DNA of 8,041 nt, from NCBI GenBank assembly GCA_002308515.1, contig DBVN01000013.1, positions 16,111 to 24,151 of the forward strand, in the 5' to 3' direction. Within the stretch, counting starts at the first letter, position 1, and each line of letters opens with the position of its first letter. The notes under the pieces were generated by a model. It was not told the DNA's origin, made no database searches, and saw only the letters and a program-made list of their open reading frames with translations. The translations under genes were made by a program, and so were the position numbers. Shown in pieces: positions 6,105 through 8,041 of the stretch. The DNA is from Verrucomicrobia bacterium UBA1263 (GTDB lineage Bacteria; Verrucomicrobiota; Verrucomicrobiia; Limisphaerales; UBA1412).

Positions 6105-6109
6105 AGGAG
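6105..6109 (+). promoter_or_regulatory. Strong Shine-Dalgarno
   Basis: AGGAG lies eight bases before the ATG at 6118. It is the only near-consensus ribosome binding site in the operon and fixes the start of the Amuc_1099-like gene. Confidence 0.8.
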
Positions 6110-6117
6110 AAAGTAAG

Positions 6118-6891
6118 ATGGAATTTTTAAAGAATCATTACGAAAAACTAATTCTGGGTGTGATCATTATCGGTCTTGTGGTCGCCGCGGTGCTCGTTTC
6201 CAGGGGCGGTGAAAGCGATGACATGGGCGGGATTGATACTCCGGTGTACGAGGCCAAGGCCAAACCTCTGGATCTGACAACAAACCTGGCTGCTTTGAGC
6301 CGCTTTACCGAATCCGAGTCACTGGACTTTGAGGATGGACACTATATGTTCAATCCGGGAGTTTGGCAGCGCAAACCCGATGGTTCCTTTGTCACGGGTG
6401 CCCAGCTGGGTCCCAAAGGCTTGAAAATCAAGAAAATCGATCCGCTGAAGTTCTCCGTTACTTTCGCGGATGTAAGCTCCGGCACGACTCCGCGCTGCTC
6501 TATGCGGATCACTCGCGTGAATCCACCGGGCGAAAAGGGATTACCCACTTCGATGACATCCACACTGATGGCTGTGGGTGAGGAAAATGAATTTTTCAAA
6601 TTCTTGGAGGCGCGTCCGGCTGACGCTCCGACAGAAGTCGTATTGGAGATGAAAAAAGACGACGAACAGGTAGTTCTTCCCAAAGGAAAGACTTATGAAC
6701 GCGTCGAAGGCTACATCACCGAGCTTCGATATGATGCTGAAAACAAGGATTTTAAAAATATAAGAGAAAAGTCTTCACTCGTTTTATCGGGTGAAACGAA
6801 TAATGTCGTTGCCGTCACGGCTGAAGATGTTATATTATTGAACCCGGCAACGACGCTGAAAACGACTTTGAAATATAATGCTGCACCGTAA
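6118..6891 (+). CDS. Amuc_1099-like pilus-system protein (PilP position)
   Basis: The product has 257 residues and starts MEFLKNHYEKLILGV, a short cytoplasmic segment followed by one transmembrane helix (about 11-28), so most of the chain is periplasmic. The rest is beta-rich, with a NPGVWQRKPDG segment (about 79-89), MRITRVNPPGEKG, and a C-terminal part running GYITELRYD...LVLSGETNNVVAVTAEDVILL. This gene sits between the PilO-like gene and the secretin gene, exactly where pilP stands in pilMNOPQ operons. The last part resembles the pattern by which PilP-type proteins form a beta sandwich contacting the secretin N0 domain, but I see no lipobox. Assignment to the Amuc_1099 family comes mainly from gene order, length and the FLKNHYEK start. 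It follows its neighbour after 21 bases with a strong Shine-Dalgarno (6105-6109), and the secretin gene starts ten bases after its TAA. Confidence 0.78.
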   Translation: MEFLKNHYEKLILGVIIIGLVVAAVLVSRGGESDDMGGIDTPVYEAKAKPLDLTTNLAALSRFTESESLDFEDGHYMFNPGVWQRKPDGSFVTGAQLGPKGLKIKKIDPLKFSVTFADVSSGTTPRCSMRITRVNPPGEKGLPTSMTSTLMAVGEENEFFKFLEARPADAPTEVVLEMKKDDEQVVLPKGKTYERVEGYITELRYDAENKDFKNIREKSSLVLSGETNNVVAVTAEDVILLNPATTLKTTLKYNAAP

Positions 6892-6901
6892 AACTCGTAG
6901 T

Positions 6902-8041
6902 ATGAAAGTTCACAAGAACAGAAAAAACGTGTTGGCTAAAGCAGGCCTCCTCTTTTGTGGAGCTCTGTTGATGGCTCTCTGGGCGGAAATCGCCGTCCAG
7001 GCTCAAAACGCACCTGTCGTAAAAACTCCCGCACAGGTCGCTGAAGAAGAAGCTGTCAGACGCCAGGAAGCTGTTGTACAGATAAAAACATATTTGAACC
7101 AGGCTGATAAAGCCCGCGCCGCAGGCGATTGGACTGAAGCCGCGCGCCTCTATGGCGATGCCTACAAGACGCTGAGTCAAGTGGGCCAGGCCAGCGCGAC
7201 CGACGAATATCGCCGGATCGCTGAAGGCATCACGGAAGTGAGTGTCTATGAGGCGGAACAAGCGGTCAAGCGCGGAGACTATGAGTTGGCCATTGAGAAG
7301 CTGGACTACGCTCTGCGCGTGGATCCTACCAGTCTCAAGGCTCAGCGTGCCCGCGAGGCCGCTCTGCAGAAGAAAGCCCTGGTCAAGAATCGTGTCACCA
7401 GTAAAGAAGTGCGCGAGATCGGCGATGATATGAAAGAAGCCGAAGCCGAGATCACGCAGATGGTCCACGATGCCAAGATGCTTTATGAAATGGGTGCCTA
7501 CCAGAAGGCTCAGGAGAAACTGGAAGCCGTTCTGAAGGTAGCCCCCGATAACAAGCCGGCTCAGTACTATCAGAAACTCTTGGAAGAGAAGTACTCCGCC
7601 AATATCATGCGCCAGAGGAGCCTGGTCTCTGACTCTGCCATGACGGACGTGGCCCGCGCCTGGACACTTACGACCAACGCGCAGAATCTGCCCGTGCCGA
7701 ACATCATGGCCCGCACCAACCTGATCCATACGGGTCTGGGCCGTCAGAAGATCCTCAATAAACTCGACCGCATCACCGTGGGCGAGGTGAAGTTTGACGG
7801 CATCCCTCTGGTGGAAGTCACTCGCTGGCTCCAGGAAGAATCCATCAAGAACGATCCCGATGCTCAGGGTATCAACTTCCTTGTCAACAACAGTATTGAC
7901 AAGCCGGTGCAGGGCTTGGAAGCGATGTATGGCAATTATAATGAGATCGATCCGATGACGGGCATGCCCCGCATGGGTGCCGGTTCAATGCTTGCCCAGC
8001 AAGGCGGCATGGGCGGTGGCGGCGGCATGGGCGGCGGCATG
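6902..8041 (+). CDS. Secretin-type outer-membrane protein, Amuc_1098/PilQ-like; N-terminal 380 residues
   Basis: The frame is open to the right edge, so the secretin pore domain is not seen. A basic N-terminus and hydrophobic core (residues 1-34) form a signal peptide with likely cleavage after AVQA (34). Three TPR-like units follow at about 60-93 (ADKARAAGDWTEAARLY), 116-149 (VKRGDYELAIEKLDYALRVDP) and 186-219 (YEMGAYQKAQEKLEAVLKVAP). Then KLDRITVGEVKFDGIPLVEV (287-306) with RWLQEE and GINFLVNN has the pattern of an N0/STN domain, as in PVC secretins. From about residue 340 the chain becomes Met/Gly-rich. The protein should assemble in the outer membrane, with the TPRs in the periplasm contacting the Amuc_1100- and Amuc_1099-like partners. 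An in-frame ATG at 6878 would overlap the upstream gene by 14 bases and add MLHRKTRS; neither start has a clear Shine-Dalgarno. The assignment as a secretin is inferred from N0 and operon position, since the diagnostic C-terminal domain is absent. Confidence 0.8.
   Translation, partial: MKVHKNRKNVLAKAGLLFCGALLMALWAEIAVQAQNAPVVKTPAQVAEEEAVRRQEAVVQIKTYLNQADKARAAGDWTEAARLYGDAYKTLSQVGQASATDEYRRIAEGITEVSVYEAEQAVKRGDYELAIEKLDYALRVDPTSLKAQRAREAALQKKALVKNRVTSKEVREIGDDMKEAEAEITQMVHDAKMLYEMGAYQKAQEKLEAVLKVAPDNKPAQYYQKLLEEKYSANIMRQRSLVSDSAMTDVARAWTLTTNAQNLPVPNIMARTNLIHTGLGRQKILNKLDRITVGEVKFDGIPLVEVTRWLQEESIKNDPDAQGINFLVNNSIDKPVQGLEAMYGNYNEIDPMTGMPRMGAGSMLAQQGGMGGGGGMGGGM
8003..8041 (+). repeat. Short GGCGGCATG tandem repeat in the secretin gene
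   Basis: The window ends inside repeated GGC/GGT and GGCATG units that encode GGMGGGGGMGGGM. Such in-frame microsatellite-like DNA can change copy number by slippage without shifting the frame. Its full length lies beyond the right edge. Confidence 0.7.

Noticed and set aside
6830..7729. 299-codon open frame on the minus strand
   Set aside because: It is antisense to the secretin gene, which has a signal peptide, TPRs and an N0-like pattern on the plus strand.
1..8041. CRISPR arrays, tRNA or rRNA genes, insertion sequences
   Set aside because: I saw no regularly spaced repeats, no tRNA- or rRNA-like segment, and no transposase or terminal inverted repeats. The only repeats are short, as listed.

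Overview
This window most likely comes from a bacterium of the PVC superphylum (Verrucomicrobiota, Kiritimatiellota or Lentisphaerota); no finer placement is possible from the sequence alone. The case rests on a gene set that matches the pilus-like Amuc_1098-Amuc_1101 cluster of Akkermansia muciniphila. It is supported by a secreted formylglycine-generating-enzyme-like (SUMF1) protein carrying bacterial Ig-like sequence, a style common in that group. Mixed GC content and weak or absent Shine-Dalgarno sequences before most starts are compatible with this.

Layout, left to right. (1) Positions 1-263, minus strand: the first 87 codons of an exported substrate-binding-domain (SBP_bac_3) protein, probably a sensor, cut by the window edge. 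(2) Positions 264-570: a divergent intergenic region with a GC-rich hairpin, candidate promoters in both directions and one copy of an imperfect intergenic repeat. (3) Positions 571-1674, plus strand: a secreted SUMF1-domain protein whose Ig-like domain appears to be split by the SUMF1 domain. (4) Positions 1675-1888: an intergenic region with the second copy of the repeat and a good sigma70-type promoter. (5) Positions 1889-2866: a UDP-glucuronate decarboxylase (UDP-xylose synthase). (6) Positions 2867-3021: an intergenic region with a sigma70-type promoter and an inverted repeat. (7) Positions 3022 to the right edge: a tight four-gene operon encoding a PilM-PilN-like fusion, an Amuc_1100-like (PilO-like) protein, an Amuc_1099-like (PilP-position) protein and the N-terminal 380 residues of an Amuc_1098-like secretin.

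The last four genes read in the order of a classical pilMNOPQ operon. They predict a trans-envelope complex: a cytoplasmic actin-like ATPase fold tethered directly to the inner membrane, two single-pass inner-membrane proteins with periplasmic domains, and an outer-membrane secretin with periplasmic TPRs. Three of the four proteins carry Met/Gly/Arg-rich low-complexity segments. The PilMN-like and Amuc_1100-like proteins share a short MMR...VDPR motif, and the Amuc_1100-like protein ends in an Asp-rich, putatively calcium-binding tail. The most interesting points are this variant pilus-like system, the PilM-PilN fusion, the shared low-complexity motif and the apparent insertion of a SUMF1 domain inside an Ig fold.
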